Positions 52,191-61,683 of a DNA stretch of 64,000 bases are shown piece after piece (within the stretch, counting starts at the first letter, position 1; every line of letters begins with the position of its first letter). Under the pieces are notes generated by a model. It was given only the letters and a program-made list of their open reading frames with translations. It was not told where the DNA came from and made no database searches. The position numbers and the translations under genes are program-made. This DNA comes from Tagaea sp965279565 (GTDB taxonomy: Bacteria; Pseudomonadota; Alphaproteobacteria; CACIAM-22H2), in NCBI GenBank assembly GCA_965279565.1, contig OZ257249.1, positions 1,364,001-1,428,000 on the forward strand, given 5' to 3'.

Positions 52191-53764
52191 TGGCGGAAGT
52201 GGCGCATCCCGGTCATGACCATCGCGAGGCCCTTTTCGTCGGCCGCCGCGATCACTTCGTTGTCGCGCATCGAGCCGCCGGGCTGGATGATCGCGGTCGC
52301 ACCGGCCGCCGCCGCGGCCAATAGCCCGTCGGCGAACGGGAAGAACGCGTCGGACGCGACGACGGAGCCGATGCAACGGCTCTGCGCCTCGCCGGCGGCC
52401 TTCGCGGCCTCCTCGGCCTTCGTCGCGGCGATGCGCGAGGAATCCACGCGGCTCATCTGGCCCGCCCCGATGCCGACCGTTGCGGCGTTCTTCGCATAGA
52501 CGATCGCGTTCGACTTGACGTGCTTGGCCACGCGGAAGGCGAAGAGCATGTCGTCGAGCTCGGCTTTCGTGGGCTGACGCTTCGTGACGACCTTGAGGTC
52601 GCCCGCCGCCACGCGGCCCGCGTCGCGCGACTGGACGAGCATGCCGCCCGCCACGGTCTTGACGGTCATGCCCTTCGCGAGGGCGTCGGGCATCCTGCCG
52701 GTCAGCAGCAGGCGCAGGTTCTTCTTGGCGGCGAGCACGGCGCGCGCGCCCTCGTCGGCGTCGGGGGCGACGATGACCTCGACGAAGATCTTGGCGATCT
52801 CGGCGGCGGTCGCGGCGTCGAGCGGCCGGTTGACCGCGACGATGCCGCCAAAGGCCGATACCGGATCGCAGGCGAGTGCTTTCAGATACGCTTCGTGCAG
52901 GCCGGACCCGAGCGCCACGCCACACGGGTTGGCGTGCTTGACGATGACGCAGGCGGGCGTTTCGAACTCGGCGACCGCCTCGAACGCGGCATCGGTGTCG
53001 TTGAGGTTGTTGTAGGAAAGCTCCTTGCCCTGGAGCTGGCGCGCGGTCGCGACACCGGGACGGTTCGTGCCGTCGACATAGAACGCCGCGTCCTGGTGCG
53101 GGTTCTCGCCGTAGCGCAGCGCCTGCTGGCGCTTCACAGTCAGGTTCAGCCGCTCGGGGAACGTCTCGCCGAGCTGGCCCGCGAACCAGCCGGAGATCGT
53201 CGCGTCGTACGAGCCGGTATGCGCGTAGGCCGCCGCGGCGTAGCGCTTGCGCAGATCGAGCGACGTGGCGCCGCCATTGGCATCCATCTCGGCGAGCAGG
53301 CCGGCATACTGCGCAGGCTCGACCATCACGGCGACGAATTCGTGGTTCTTGGCGGCCGAGCGGATCATCGCCGGCCCGCCGATATCGATGTTCTCGATGC
53401 ACTCGTCGAAGCCCGCCCCGTTCGCGACGGTCGCCGCGAACGGGTAGAGATTGACGACGACGAGGTCGATGGGCGCGATCCTGTGCGTTTCCATCGCCCC
53501 CATGTGGTCCTTGGAATCGCGCCTTCCGAGGATGCCGCCATGCACGCTTGGGTGCAGCGTCTTGACGCGGCCGTCCATGATCTCGGGAAAGCCGGTGTGG
53601 GCGCCCACTTCCTTGACCGCGATGCCGGCGTCGGAAAGCGCCTTGGCCGACCCGCCGGTCGACAGGATCTCCACGCCGTGGCGGGCAAGCGCCTTGCCCA
53701 GTTCGACGAGGCCGGTCTTGTCCGAGACCGAGATCAAAGCGCGACGGATGCGAACGGCAGACAT
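52187..53764 (-). CDS. purH: Bifunctional AICAR transformylase / IMP cyclohydrolase PurH
   Basis: A 525-residue enzyme of standard length. The N-terminal MGS-type cyclohydrolase domain has RALISVSDKTGLVELGKAL, ILSTGGSAKAL and VKTLHPSVHGGILGRRD; the C-terminal transformylase has LRYGENPHQDAAFY and VIVKHANPCGVALG (catalytic Lys-His). It carries out the last two steps of purine synthesis to IMP. ATG 53764 has GCGGAG 6 bases upstream; the in-frame upstream extension is not needed. Confidence 0.97.
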   Translation of the reverse strand: MSAVRIRRALISVSDKTGLVELGKALARHGVEILSTGGSAKALSDAGIAVKEVGAHTGFPEIMDGRVKTLHPSVHGGILGRRDSKDHMGAMETHRIAPIDLVVVNLYPFAATVANGAGFDECIENIDIGGPAMIRSAAKNHEFVAVMVEPAQYAGLLAEMDANGGATSLDLRKRYAAAAYAHTGSYDATISGWFAGQLGETFPERLNLTVKRQQALRYGENPHQDAAFYVDGTNRPGVATARQLQGKELSYNNLNDTDAAFEAVAEFETPACVIVKHANPCGVALGSGLHEAYLKALACDPVSAFGGIVAVNRPLDAATAAEIAKIFVEVIVAPDADEGARAVLAAKKNLRLLLTGRMPDALAKGMTVKTVAGGMLVQSRDAGRVAAGDLKVVTKRQPTKAELDDMLFAFRVAKHVKSNAIVYAKNAATVGIGAGQMSRVDSSRIAATKAEEAAKAAGEAQSRCIGSVVASDAFFPFADGLLAAAAAGATAIIQPGGSMRDNEVIAAADEKGLAMVMTGMRHFRH

Positions 53765-53822
53765 GGCGACTCCGCAAGGGGAAAAGGCGCCCCCTCGTAG
53801 CATGGCGGCCGGAGGGGTGGAA

Positions 53823-54941
53823 CTAGCGCGCGAAGGCGAATTGCGCCTCGAGCGCGTCGGCGAACTGCCTCTCGCCGTAGCGCGGCGTAGCCCAATCGCG
53901 GCCCGCCTCGGCGAGCCGCAACGCAAGGCCCGGCTCGTCGATCAGCCGGCCGATACGGGCGGCAAGTGCACCGGCGTCGCGCGGCGGATAGAGCAGGCCC
54001 GTCTCGCCGTGCCGGACCAGCTCGGGCGTGCCGCCGCTGTCGGTGCCGACGACCGGCACGCCGGCGCGCATCGCCTCGACCGTCACGCGACCGAACGCCT
54101 CGCAGCGCGACGTGACGAGCACGGCGTTCGCCCGCGCCATGCGGGCCGGCACGTCGCTGACATGGCCGTGGAAATGCACGCGTGTTCCGACGCCGGCCGA
54201 CCCGGCCTGTGTCTTCAGGCGCGCGGTATAGCCGCGCCCGCCCGTGCCGTAGAGATGGAGATGGACGTCGCGCCCGGCCGCCGCGAGCCATCCGACGGCC
54301 GCGATCGCGTCATCCTGGCCCTTCTGCGGATTGAGCGAGCCGACCAGGACGAGATGGAAGGCGCCTGCGGGCTCGAAGGCGGGTGCGAATCCGGGCGCCT
54401 GCACGCCGATATGGTAGTCGACGCGCCCGACGCGATCCGCGCCGAACCAGCCGGCGAACTTCGCGGCGACGGCGTCCGAGTTGGCGAAGGCGCGCACGCA
54501 GCTGCGTGACGCGATGCGCGGCGTGAAGAAGCCGCCCCAGTCGAAGGCGAGATTGTGGTCCTCGGTCGCGAACTCGTGCAGCCACCACATGTGCGCGAGC
54601 TCCAGCGTCACGCAGGCGCGCGCGGCGACGCCGAGGACGATCGAGTTCGAGATCACGAGATCGGCTTCGGCCGCGCGGATCGCGGCGCGCACGGCCGCGA
54701 AGGCGCGGAAATTCGCGACGATGTTGCGAAAGCGCCGGCGGCCCTTCGTCGAGCACCAGGGCGGAAGAGGGCACGTCGCCCATGGCACCCTGCGCGCGTC
54801 GAGGGCGGCGGACAGGCTTCCCGCCTCGGGCATCAGGACCACGAAACCGTGGCCGCGCGGTGCCAGCGCGTCGATCGCCTCGACGATCGGTGTCGTCGCC
54901 CCGCCGAGGTCGCCCTGGTGCGAGACGAAGAGCAGCTTCAT
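53823..54941 (-). CDS. Glycosyltransferase family 4 protein
   Basis: A 372-residue GT-B enzyme: MKLLFVSHQGDLGGATTPIVEAIDAL, VISNSIVLGVAARA, FHLVLVGSLNPQKGQDDAIAAVGWL and SRCEAFGRVTVEAMRAGVPVVGTDSGGTPEL with the conserved E-x7-E. It is the last gene of an aminotransferase-ligase-transferase operon and likely builds an O-antigen or capsule unit. The ATG at 54941 overlaps the stop of the ligase-like gene. Confidence 0.88.
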   Translation of the reverse strand: MKLLFVSHQGDLGGATTPIVEAIDALAPRGHGFVVLMPEAGSLSAALDARRVPWATCPLPPWCSTKGRRRFRNIVANFRAFAAVRAAIRAAEADLVISNSIVLGVAARACVTLELAHMWWLHEFATEDHNLAFDWGGFFTPRIASRSCVRAFANSDAVAAKFAGWFGADRVGRVDYHIGVQAPGFAPAFEPAGAFHLVLVGSLNPQKGQDDAIAAVGWLAAAGRDVHLHLYGTGGRGYTARLKTQAGSAGVGTRVHFHGHVSDVPARMARANAVLVTSRCEAFGRVTVEAMRAGVPVVGTDSGGTPELVRHGETGLLYPPRDAGALAARIGRLIDEPGLALRLAEAGRDWATPRYGERQFADALEAQFAFAR

Positions 54942-56125
54942 CCGTCCGCGTGCTCCCCGGCCGGGAACGCGGCGGCGAAGGCGCCGGCAAGCCAGAGCGT
55001 GGCCATCCACCAGCCCTGCCAGAGCCCATAGCTGACCGACGCGACGACGAGGGCGGCGAGCAGTGCGGCGGTGCGCATCATGCGCGCCGGTGTGGGTCCG
55101 CGCGTTTCCAGCGCCAGCCCGGCGAGCAGGGCCGCACCCAGGACGGCACCCAACGCGCCGAACTCCAGCCACAGATGCAGCGGTCCATTGTGCGGATGCA
55201 GCGGCATCAGCTCGGCGCCGCGCACGATGATCTCCTTCGCGTTCGGCATGGCGCGCGCGGAATGCATGCCCCAGCCCAGCAGCGGCTTCTCCTCGATGCG
55301 TTCGGCGCTGAATCCCCAGATTGCCGCGCGGTGGTAGATCGACACCGACAGGTCGCGCCGGCCGGCGATCTGCGCCAACGCGTCCGACCGCGCCACGAGC
55401 GGGGCGGCCAGCATCAGGGCGACGAGAAGGGTCGCGAGGGCGCGCGGCGCGTGTCGCCCCGCGATGGCGGCACCGACGGCACCTGCGACCCCGACGGCGA
55501 CGGCGATCTCGGCCGCGAGACTGTTGAGGCGGAAAATCGCGAAAACTCCGACTGCGGCAAAAGCCAGCGCCGCGCGGGCCCCGTAGCGCCGGTACGCCGC
55601 ATGCACCGCAAGCGGAAGGACAAGGGCAAGCACCGTCGCCGAGCGATTGAACAGCGCCCAGAAATTGGTCTCGGGCGGATACCAGAGTGCCGCGATGGAA
55701 TTATCGAGATCCCAGATCATCTGGCTGGCGACCTGCAGGCTGACGAGGACGAGTGCCGCCGCATAGCCGCCGAGCAAAGCTTCACCCGCGCGCCGGCGCT
55801 CCGAATCGTCGAGCCGGCGGACCTTGGCGAGGAGCATCAGGCCCAGAACCGCGGTGGCGCATACGCGCAGCCATCCGTCGAACCCTGCGCCCGCATCGAG
55901 CGTCCAGAGCAGCGAGACGAAGGCCACGAACGCGAACGCGATCCACACCGCGCCGAGCCAGCGCGGCACGCCCGCCATCCGGCGCGCGTCGGGATCGAAG
56001 ATCGCCGCTGCCAGACCCGCGAGCGCCAGCAGCACCGAAAGTCCGTTGGGTGCGACGACCGCGACCGGGGCCGTCAGGGCGGCGACGGCGACGAAGGCCC
56101 GTGTCGCGACCGCCGGTTTCGTCAC
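54938..56125 (-). CDS. O-antigen ligase/polymerase-like membrane protein (Wzy_C)
   Basis: A 395-residue protein with about ten membrane helices. The large periplasmic loop contains ISIYHRAAIWGFSAERIEEKPLLGWGMHSA-type sequence and LMPLHPHNGPLHLWLEFG, the conserved H-P-H-N region of the WaaL/Wzy/O-antigen ligase superfamily. It either polymerises glycan units or joins them to lipid A-core or protein; sequence does not separate these. GTG 56125 overlaps the stop of the aminotransferase gene (GTGA), indicating coupled expression. Confidence 0.85.
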   Translation of the reverse strand: MTKPAVATRAFVAVAALTAPVAVVAPNGLSVLLALAGLAAAIFDPDARRMAGVPRWLGAVWIAFAFVAFVSLLWTLDAGAGFDGWLRVCATAVLGLMLLAKVRRLDDSERRRAGEALLGGYAAALVLVSLQVASQMIWDLDNSIAALWYPPETNFWALFNRSATVLALVLPLAVHAAYRRYGARAALAFAAVGVFAIFRLNSLAAEIAVAVGVAGAVGAAIAGRHAPRALATLLVALMLAAPLVARSDALAQIAGRRDLSVSIYHRAAIWGFSAERIEEKPLLGWGMHSARAMPNAKEIIVRGAELMPLHPHNGPLHLWLEFGALGAVLGAALLAGLALETRGPTPARMMRTAALLAALVVASVSYGLWQGWWMATLWLAGAFAAAFPAGEHADG

Positions 56126-57600
56126 GCGGCGTTGGCCCGCGCGAGGCGGCGTGCCGCGACGATCCGCTCGACCGTCGAGGCGACATAGTCGAGCTCGCCT
56201 TCGGTGATCGAGGTCGACGAAGGCAGGCTGAGGCCGTTTTCCGAAAGGCGGGCCGAGACCGGGAATTCGCGGTTGCCCGCGAAGCCCTTGTAGGGCGGCA
56301 TTTCGTGCATGCAGTAGAAGAGCGGACGCGTATCCACGCCGGCTGCGGCGAGCTTCGCCATCAGCGCATCGCGCGTCAGGCCGAGTGCGGCGCAGTCCGC
56401 CACGATCGAGAACACCCAGTAGGCATTCTCGAAACCCGGCAGGATGCGCGGCGTCTCGATCTCGGCGATGTGCGCGAAGCGCTTCTCGTAGTGCGCGCCG
56501 ATCTCGCGCTTGCGCGCGAGGAAGCCGTCGATCTGCTCGAGCTGCGCGCAGCCGATCGCCGCCTGCAGGTTCGTCAGCCGGTAGTTGAAGCCGACCTCGT
56601 CGTGCCAGTAGCGCTTGGCCGGGTTCATGCCGTGGTCGCGCAGGCGCCGGGCGCGCGCGGCGACCGCATCGTCCTTGAACACGACCATGCCGCCTTCGCC
56701 GGTCGTGATCAGCTTGTTCGAGAAGAAGCTGAACGTGCCGCAGTCGCCGATGGCGCCGCACGGCGTTCCTTCCCAGCTCGATCCGGCCGCCTCGGCGGCG
56801 TCCTCGACGACGAAGAGGCCGCGACGCTTGGCGAGCGCCATGATCGGACCCATGTCGGCGGGCTGGCCGTAGAGATGCACGGGCATCACGGCCTTGGTGC
56901 GCGGCGTGATCGCCGCGGCGAAAGCGTCGGGATCCATGTTCCACGTGTCGGGCGCCACGTCGACAAGGACGGGGGTGGCCCCGGTATAGATCACCGCGTT
57001 GAGCGTCGCGGCGAAGGTCAGGTCGGGCACGATCACCTCGTCGCCGGGACCGATGCCGAAGGCGGCGAGGGCCAGATGCAGCGCCACCGTGCCGTTCGAC
57101 ACCGCGAGCGCGTGCGGCACGCCGAGGCGCGCGGCAAACTCGCTCTCGAAGCGGCGCACGAAGCTGCCCTGACTCGAGATCCAGTTCGTCTCGATGCACT
57201 CGGTGACGTATTTCAGTTCGTTGCCGCCGAGCTTGGGCTCGGCGATCGGCACGCGACGCGCACTCGCCGGCGAATGGAAGCCGACCGGGCGGCGGTCCGC
57301 GTCGACGAGGGCGAGCACGCTGCCCGAGCCATTCGCGCGCCGGCGCAGTTCGGCGGCGTCGAGGCCCGCCGGCACGCCGCCGGCGTCCTTCGCCATCGCG
57401 GAACCCACGCGCTGCGACAGGTCCATGCCGCGCGCCAGGGCGGCCTCGATGTCCAGGGCGGACAGGCGGCCGGCGAGCCGGCCCTCGGCGTCGGTCGCGA
57501 AGAGCAGGCCGAGCGGGCTTGCGTCGAGCCGGGCGAGTGCGGTGCCGAGGGAATCGCTGTCGCGCACGAGCATGTCGGCAATGGGCGTGGAATTGGACAC
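56122..57600 (-). CDS. DegT/DnrJ/EryC1 sugar aminotransferase fused to N-terminal CBS pair
   Basis: A 492-residue protein starting at GTG 57600. Residues about 4-112 look like a pair of CBS modules (IADMLVRDSDSLGTALARLD, LGLLFATDAEGRLAGRLSALDI, SGSVLALVDADRRPVGF). Residues 115-492 are a PLP-dependent sugar aminotransferase: LGGNELKYVTECIETNWISSQG, VSNGTVALHLAL, VVEDAAEAAGS and the Lys in FSNKLITTGEGGMV. The enzyme half resembles perosamine-synthase-type proteins that aminate 4-keto-6-deoxy sugars. In sialic/legionaminic acid clusters CBS pairs are usually fused to nucleotidyltransferases, so this arrangement is unusual. First gene of a three-gene overlapping operon. Confidence 0.87.
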   Translation of the reverse strand: MSNSTPIADMLVRDSDSLGTALARLDASPLGLLFATDAEGRLAGRLSALDIEAALARGMDLSQRVGSAMAKDAGGVPAGLDAAELRRRANGSGSVLALVDADRRPVGFHSPASARRVPIAEPKLGGNELKYVTECIETNWISSQGSFVRRFESEFAARLGVPHALAVSNGTVALHLALAAFGIGPGDEVIVPDLTFAATLNAVIYTGATPVLVDVAPDTWNMDPDAFAAAITPRTKAVMPVHLYGQPADMGPIMALAKRRGLFVVEDAAEAAGSSWEGTPCGAIGDCGTFSFFSNKLITTGEGGMVVFKDDAVAARARRLRDHGMNPAKRYWHDEVGFNYRLTNLQAAIGCAQLEQIDGFLARKREIGAHYEKRFAHIAEIETPRILPGFENAYWVFSIVADCAALGLTRDALMAKLAAAGVDTRPLFYCMHEMPPYKGFAGNREFPVSARLSENGLSLPSSTSITEGELDYVASTVERIVAARRLARANAA

Positions 57601-57751
57601 TTGGACTCGACCTTTCGAACGGCGTGAAGACGGCGGGACCCGGATCGCCCGCATGCCCTAACGCCCGGCAGCCCCTATCTAATCCCCCGACCGGACGCCG
57701 TCCAGCGATGCGAGGCTTGCGCCCAGAGCGGGCCCGGCTCTATGCAGGCCC

Positions 57752-58483
57752 ATGGCCGGATTGGCACAATCAGCCGGACTCGCCGGAAAGCGGGTGCTGG
57801 TGACGGGGGCGGGGCGGGGCATCGGGGCGGCGACCGCCCGGACGCTCGCCGCCCGCGGATGCCGGGTCGGCATCCACTATCGCGCCGACCGGGCGGCTGC
57901 CGAGACGGTCGCGGCAGCCTGCCCGGAATCGGCGCTGTTCGCCGCCGACCTGTCGGTCCCGGGCACGGCCGGCCCGCTGATGGCGGCGTTCCTTGCCTGG
58001 GCGGGCGGCATCGACATTTTGGTCAACAATGCCGGCGGCGTTCCGGCGGCGGCCGGTGCCGTGCGCACGCTCAATCTCGATTCGCCCGTCGCCCTGATCG
58101 AGGCGGCCTGGCCTGCCTTCACCGGCCAGCGGCGCGGCGCCGTCGTCAATGTGTCGAGCACGGCCGCCGGCCGGGCCGCATCGCAGCGGCTGGCGCACTA
58201 TTCGATGGCGAAGGCCGGGCTTGAGCAGGCGACGCGCAATTTCGCGCTCGCCGGTGCGCAGCTCGGCATCCGCGTCAATGCCGTGCGCCCGGGCATGACC
58301 GACACCGACCTCAACCGCTGGGCCGACGATCCGGACCGCGCCAGATTCGCGGCGCGCATCGCGCGGATCCCGATGGGTCGCGCGGCGACGCCGAACGAGA
58401 TCGCCGCGGCGATCGCGTTCCTCGCCAGCGACATGGCGTCGTACATGACCGGGACGATCCTGACGCTTTCCGGTGGCGAATAG
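57752..58483 (+). CDS. SDR-family oxidoreductase (FabG-like)
   Basis: A 243-residue classical short-chain dehydrogenase: TGAGRGIG at 18-25, NNAG in DILVNNAGG, Ser in VNVSSTAAG, and Tyr150-x3-Lys154 in YSMAK. It would use NAD(P)H on an unknown carbonyl or alcohol; the motif order fits 3-oxoacyl-ACP reductase relatives and many sugar or alcohol dehydrogenases. It stands alone on the plus strand, its stop directly abutting the convergent next gene. Confidence 0.88.
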   Translation: MAGLAQSAGLAGKRVLVTGAGRGIGAATARTLAARGCRVGIHYRADRAAAETVAAACPESALFAADLSVPGTAGPLMAAFLAWAGGIDILVNNAGGVPAAAGAVRTLNLDSPVALIEAAWPAFTGQRRGAVVNVSSTAAGRAASQRLAHYSMAKAGLEQATRNFALAGAQLGIRVNAVRPGMTDTDLNRWADDPDRARFAARIARIPMGRAATPNEIAAAIAFLASDMASYMTGTILTLSGGE

Positions 58484-59350
58484 TCAGAACGCGCGCGCGG
58501 CGACCTTCTCGGCCACGCCTTGTGCGAACGGACGCGGCTCGACGCCGAGCAGCTTGCGCATCGGTTCCACATCGAACGCCTTGTCTTCGGCGGCGCGCCG
58601 CAGTTCGGCCGCATCGAAGGGCGGGCGCAGGCCGACGGCCCCAAGCAGCCTAGCGAACGCCGCAAGCAGGCCCACTGGTACGGGCACGACGACGACGCGC
58701 CGGCCGAGTGCGACCGCACACTCGCGCACCATGCGCGCATAGGCGATGGGTTCCGGTCCCGCGATCACGATGGGTACAGCACCAACTGACGTGCGCTCGA
58801 CGGCGGCGGCCACGCATTCGGCCAGATCGTCGACATGGACGGGCTGCACCGTGTGCCGGCCACCGTCGGGCAGCGGCAGCGGGATCGGCACGAAGCGCGG
58901 GAAGCGGGAAAGCAGCCGCAGCAGGCGGCCCACGTTCCGGTCCTCGCGCGCGCCATAGATCATCGCGGGCAGCAGCACCAGCCCGGGGCGGCCGGATGCC
59001 GCGAACGTGTCGAGGGCCGCGCGCACCGCGTCGGCCGCCGGATCGGCGAGCTTCGTGAACACGCGGATCGAGCCAGTGACGACGAGCGGCACGCCCGGCG
59101 CCATCGCGTCGAGCACGACCTTCGTGTCCTTGGCGTGTGCGGCATATGCGACCACGTCGGCGCCGGCGAGGGCGGCTGGCAGGGTTTCCGGCCTGTCGAA
59201 GTCGCCGATCCGCCGCTCGGCGCGCGGATCGAGCGAGGCGAGCCGCTCGGCATTGCGGCCGACCGCGATGACGCCGTGGCCGCGCCGCAGCAGGGCCGCG
59301 AGCGCGCGTCGCCCGGTCATTCCGGTGGCACCGACGAGCGCGACCTTCAC
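58484..59350 (-). CDS. NAD(P)-binding protein, NmrA/extended SDR-like
   Basis: A 288-residue Rossmann protein. It opens MKVALVGATGMTGRRALAALLRRGH with GATGMTG (GxxGxxG), then DFDRPETLPAALAGADVVAYAA and VQPVHVDDLAECVAAAVER. There is no clear Tyr-x3-Lys pair, so it fits the NmrA-like or atypical SDR group, which sometimes sense redox cofactors or act as epimerases. The stop touches the SDR gene; the start overlaps the stop of the GT4 gene upstream (ATGA), so it is co-transcribed with that transferase. Confidence 0.85.
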   Translation of the reverse strand: MKVALVGATGMTGRRALAALLRRGHGVIAVGRNAERLASLDPRAERRIGDFDRPETLPAALAGADVVAYAAHAKDTKVVLDAMAPGVPLVVTGSIRVFTKLADPAADAVRAALDTFAASGRPGLVLLPAMIYGAREDRNVGRLLRLLSRFPRFVPIPLPLPDGGRHTVQPVHVDDLAECVAAAVERTSVGAVPIVIAGPEPIAYARMVRECAVALGRRVVVVPVPVGLLAAFARLLGAVGLRPPFDAAELRRAAEDKAFDVEPMRKLLGVEPRPFAQGVAEKVAARAF

Positions 59351-60465
59351 GAAAGCCCCATCAGTGCCAGCTGCCGGGCCACGACCTTGCGTTCGTCGTA
59401 GATATCGCGCGCGCGTTCGAGCCCGGCTTTGCCCATCGCCGCGCGCAATGCGGGATCCGCGGCGAGCTTCGAGAGGGCGGCGGCGAGGGCGGCAGGCGCT
59501 TGGACGGGCACCAGCAGGCCGGTCGTTCCGTCGACGACCTCCTCGCGGCTGCCGCGGATGTCGGTCGCGACGACGGGAAGGCCGGTCAGCATCGCCTCGA
59601 TGATCGAACGCGGCATGCCCTCACGGTGCGAGGGCAGCGTGAAGATGTCGGCGGCGCGCAGCAGGTCGGGCACGTCGGACCGATAGCCGAGGAAGCGCAC
59701 GCGTGTCTTCGTGGCGGGGTCGGCTTCGACGGCCTCGACGGCGCTGCGGATCGATCCGGCATGGTCGGATTCGAGCCGCCCGCCGATCACCCATAGTTCC
59801 GCGTCGACGTCGCGCATCGCGGCGAAAAGCTCGGGATAGCCCTTCTCGGCAACGAGACGGCCGACCACCGCGATGGCCGGGCGAGCGTCGGGTGTGCCAA
59901 GCTCGGCGCGCACGCGCGCACGTGTCGTGGGGTCGGGACGGAAGCGTGCCGGATCCGAGCCGTTGCCGATGGCGTGGACGGGTCCGCGCGAAAGACCATG
60001 GGTGCGTGCCGTCTCGGCGTCCTCGGCGGCCTGCGTGAACAGCAGGTCGGTGCAGCGCCCGCCGATCCATTCGAGCGCCATGTGGACCATGCGTTTGGGC
60101 CACGCCATGCGGTCGTGGAAATAGAAGCCGTGTGCCGTGTAGACGACCGTCGGGACGCCCGCGCGCGCGGCGGCAAGACGCCCGACGAGAGCGGCGACCG
60201 GCGTATGGACATGCACGATGTCGAATTTTTCGGCGCGGAACAGCGCCACGAAGGCGCGGTAGGCCCGCCACAGATTGAGCGGGCTGGCCGACCGGCGGAT
60301 CGGGGCGTCGATAACGCGGAAGCCTTCCGCCTCGACCTTGGCCGCCAGATCGTCGCGCGCGCACATGCCTACGACCTCATGGCCGCGCTCGCGCATCGCG
60401 CGCATCAGCGGCAGCAGGAAGTGATAGAGCGTGAAGTCGACGGAGCAGAGTTGGCAGATTTTCAT
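59347..60465 (-). CDS. Glycosyltransferase family 4 protein
   Basis: A 372-residue GT-B enzyme: MKICQLCSVDFTLYHFLLPLMRAMRERGHEV, FDIVHVHTPVAALVGRLAA, YTAHGFYFHDRM, AIAVVGRLVAEKGYPELFAAM and SHREGMPRSIIEAMLTGLPVVATD. It resembles exopolysaccharide transferases using UDP-activated sugars. It is divergent from the next GT4 gene with 81 bases between, which must hold both promoters. Confidence 0.88.
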   Translation of the reverse strand: MKICQLCSVDFTLYHFLLPLMRAMRERGHEVVGMCARDDLAAKVEAEGFRVIDAPIRRSASPLNLWRAYRAFVALFRAEKFDIVHVHTPVAALVGRLAAARAGVPTVVYTAHGFYFHDRMAWPKRMVHMALEWIGGRCTDLLFTQAAEDAETARTHGLSRGPVHAIGNGSDPARFRPDPTTRARVRAELGTPDARPAIAVVGRLVAEKGYPELFAAMRDVDAELWVIGGRLESDHAGSIRSAVEAVEADPATKTRVRFLGYRSDVPDLLRAADIFTLPSHREGMPRSIIEAMLTGLPVVATDIRGSREEVVDGTTGLLVPVQAPAALAAALSKLAADPALRAAMGKAGLERARDIYDERKVVARQLALMGLS

Positions 60466-60546
60466 GGAGCACTACGGCATACTGGCCCAGCGGAAGGAGA
60501 ATCCTGATATAGCCGCTAAGCTTCCACGAGACGAGGAGAGAGGCAA

Positions 60547-61683
60547 ATCCGCATCCTGTTCGTGATCGGTTCGCTCGAGGTCGGCGGCACCGAGATGCAT
60601 CTGGCGCAGGTCCTGCCGGAGCTCGTCCGGCGCGGACACGAGGTCGCGATCCACACTCTTTCGGGTGCCGGCCCGCTTGCGGCCCCGCTCGCCGGGGCGG
60701 GAGTCTCGGTCGCCATGCCGCGGCCGGCCGGCAGTCGTGTGATGCGCATCCTCCGGGCGTGCCTTGCCTATGCGCGGTTCATCCGGGTGTGGCGGCCGGA
60801 CGTCATCCATTTCTTCCTGCCCGAGGCGTACATGGTCGGGGCGCCGATCGCGCTTGCGCTGGGCCGTACGCGTCTCGCGATGGCGCGCCGTTCGCTGAAC
60901 GACTACCAGTCCCGCCGTCCGCTGCTGGCAAGCTTCGAGCGGATGCTCCATGGCCGGATGCGGGCACTGGTCGGAAACGCGCAGCGCGTCGTCGACCAGC
61001 TTGCCGAAGAGGGCGCGCCGCCCGAGCGGCTGCGCGTGATCCGCAACGGGATCGACCTGGCGCGCTTTGCCGACCCGGCACCGCGCGCCGCCACGCGCGC
61101 GGTGCTCGGCATCCGCGAAGACACGCTCGTCCTGATCTCGGTTGCGAACCTGATTCCCTACAAAGGCCACGAAGACCTGATCGACGCGCTCGCCGCATGC
61201 GGTCGCGAATTGCCGGACTGGACGCTCCTGTGTGTCGGCGCCGGTGACGTGCGCCGGCAGGAGCTTGGCGCCCGCGCCGCCGGTGCCGGTCTTGCCGACC
61301 GCGTGAATTTCCTCGGCCGTCGGACCGACGTGCCCGATCTACTCGCGGCCTCGGACATCGCGGTCCTCGCCAGCCACGAGGAAGGCTTCCCGAACGCGGT
61401 CATCGAGGCGATGGCGGCCGGCCTGCCGGTCGTCGCGACGCGCGTCGGCGGCATTCCCGAAGCCGTCGTGGAAGGCACGACGGGCTGCCTCGTTCCGCCG
61501 CGCGATCCAGCGGCGCTTTCGGCCGCGATCCGGGATCTGGCCGCCGATGCGCCGCTTCGCGCCCGCATGGGCGATGCCGGCCGCACGCGGGCGCGGGCCG
61601 AATTCGCGCTGGGCGCCTGCGTTTCGCGGTACGAGGATCTCTACACGCGGATCGTCGCCGGGCGGCCGGTCAGCGGGGAATGA
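60547..61683 (+). CDS. Glycosyltransferase family 4 protein (apparent ATC start)
   Basis: About 378 residues: IRILFVIGSLEVGGTEMHLAQVLPEL, FFLPEAYMVGAPIALALGR, LVLISVANLIPYKGHEDLIDALA and SHEEGFPNAVIEAMAAGLPVVATRVGGIPE, a clear GT4. The strong GAGGAG (60533-60538) lies 8 bases before ATC 60547, exactly where homologues begin MRILFVI. The first canonical start, GTG 60562, lies 23 bases from that site and would remove most of the first beta strand. I therefore annotate from ATC and note GTG 60562 as the conservative alternative. The 3' end overlaps the SGNH gene on the other strand by 14 bases. Confidence 0.82.
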   Translation: MRILFVIGSLEVGGTEMHLAQVLPELVRRGHEVAIHTLSGAGPLAAPLAGAGVSVAMPRPAGSRVMRILRACLAYARFIRVWRPDVIHFFLPEAYMVGAPIALALGRTRLAMARRSLNDYQSRRPLLASFERMLHGRMRALVGNAQRVVDQLAEEGAPPERLRVIRNGIDLARFADPAPRAATRAVLGIREDTLVLISVANLIPYKGHEDLIDALAACGRELPDWTLLCVGAGDVRRQELGARAAGAGLADRVNFLGRRTDVPDLLAASDIAVLASHEEGFPNAVIEAMAAGLPVVATRVGGIPEAVVEGTTGCLVPPRDPAALSAAIRDLAADAPLRARMGDAGRTRARAEFALGACVSRYEDLYTRIVAGRPVSGE

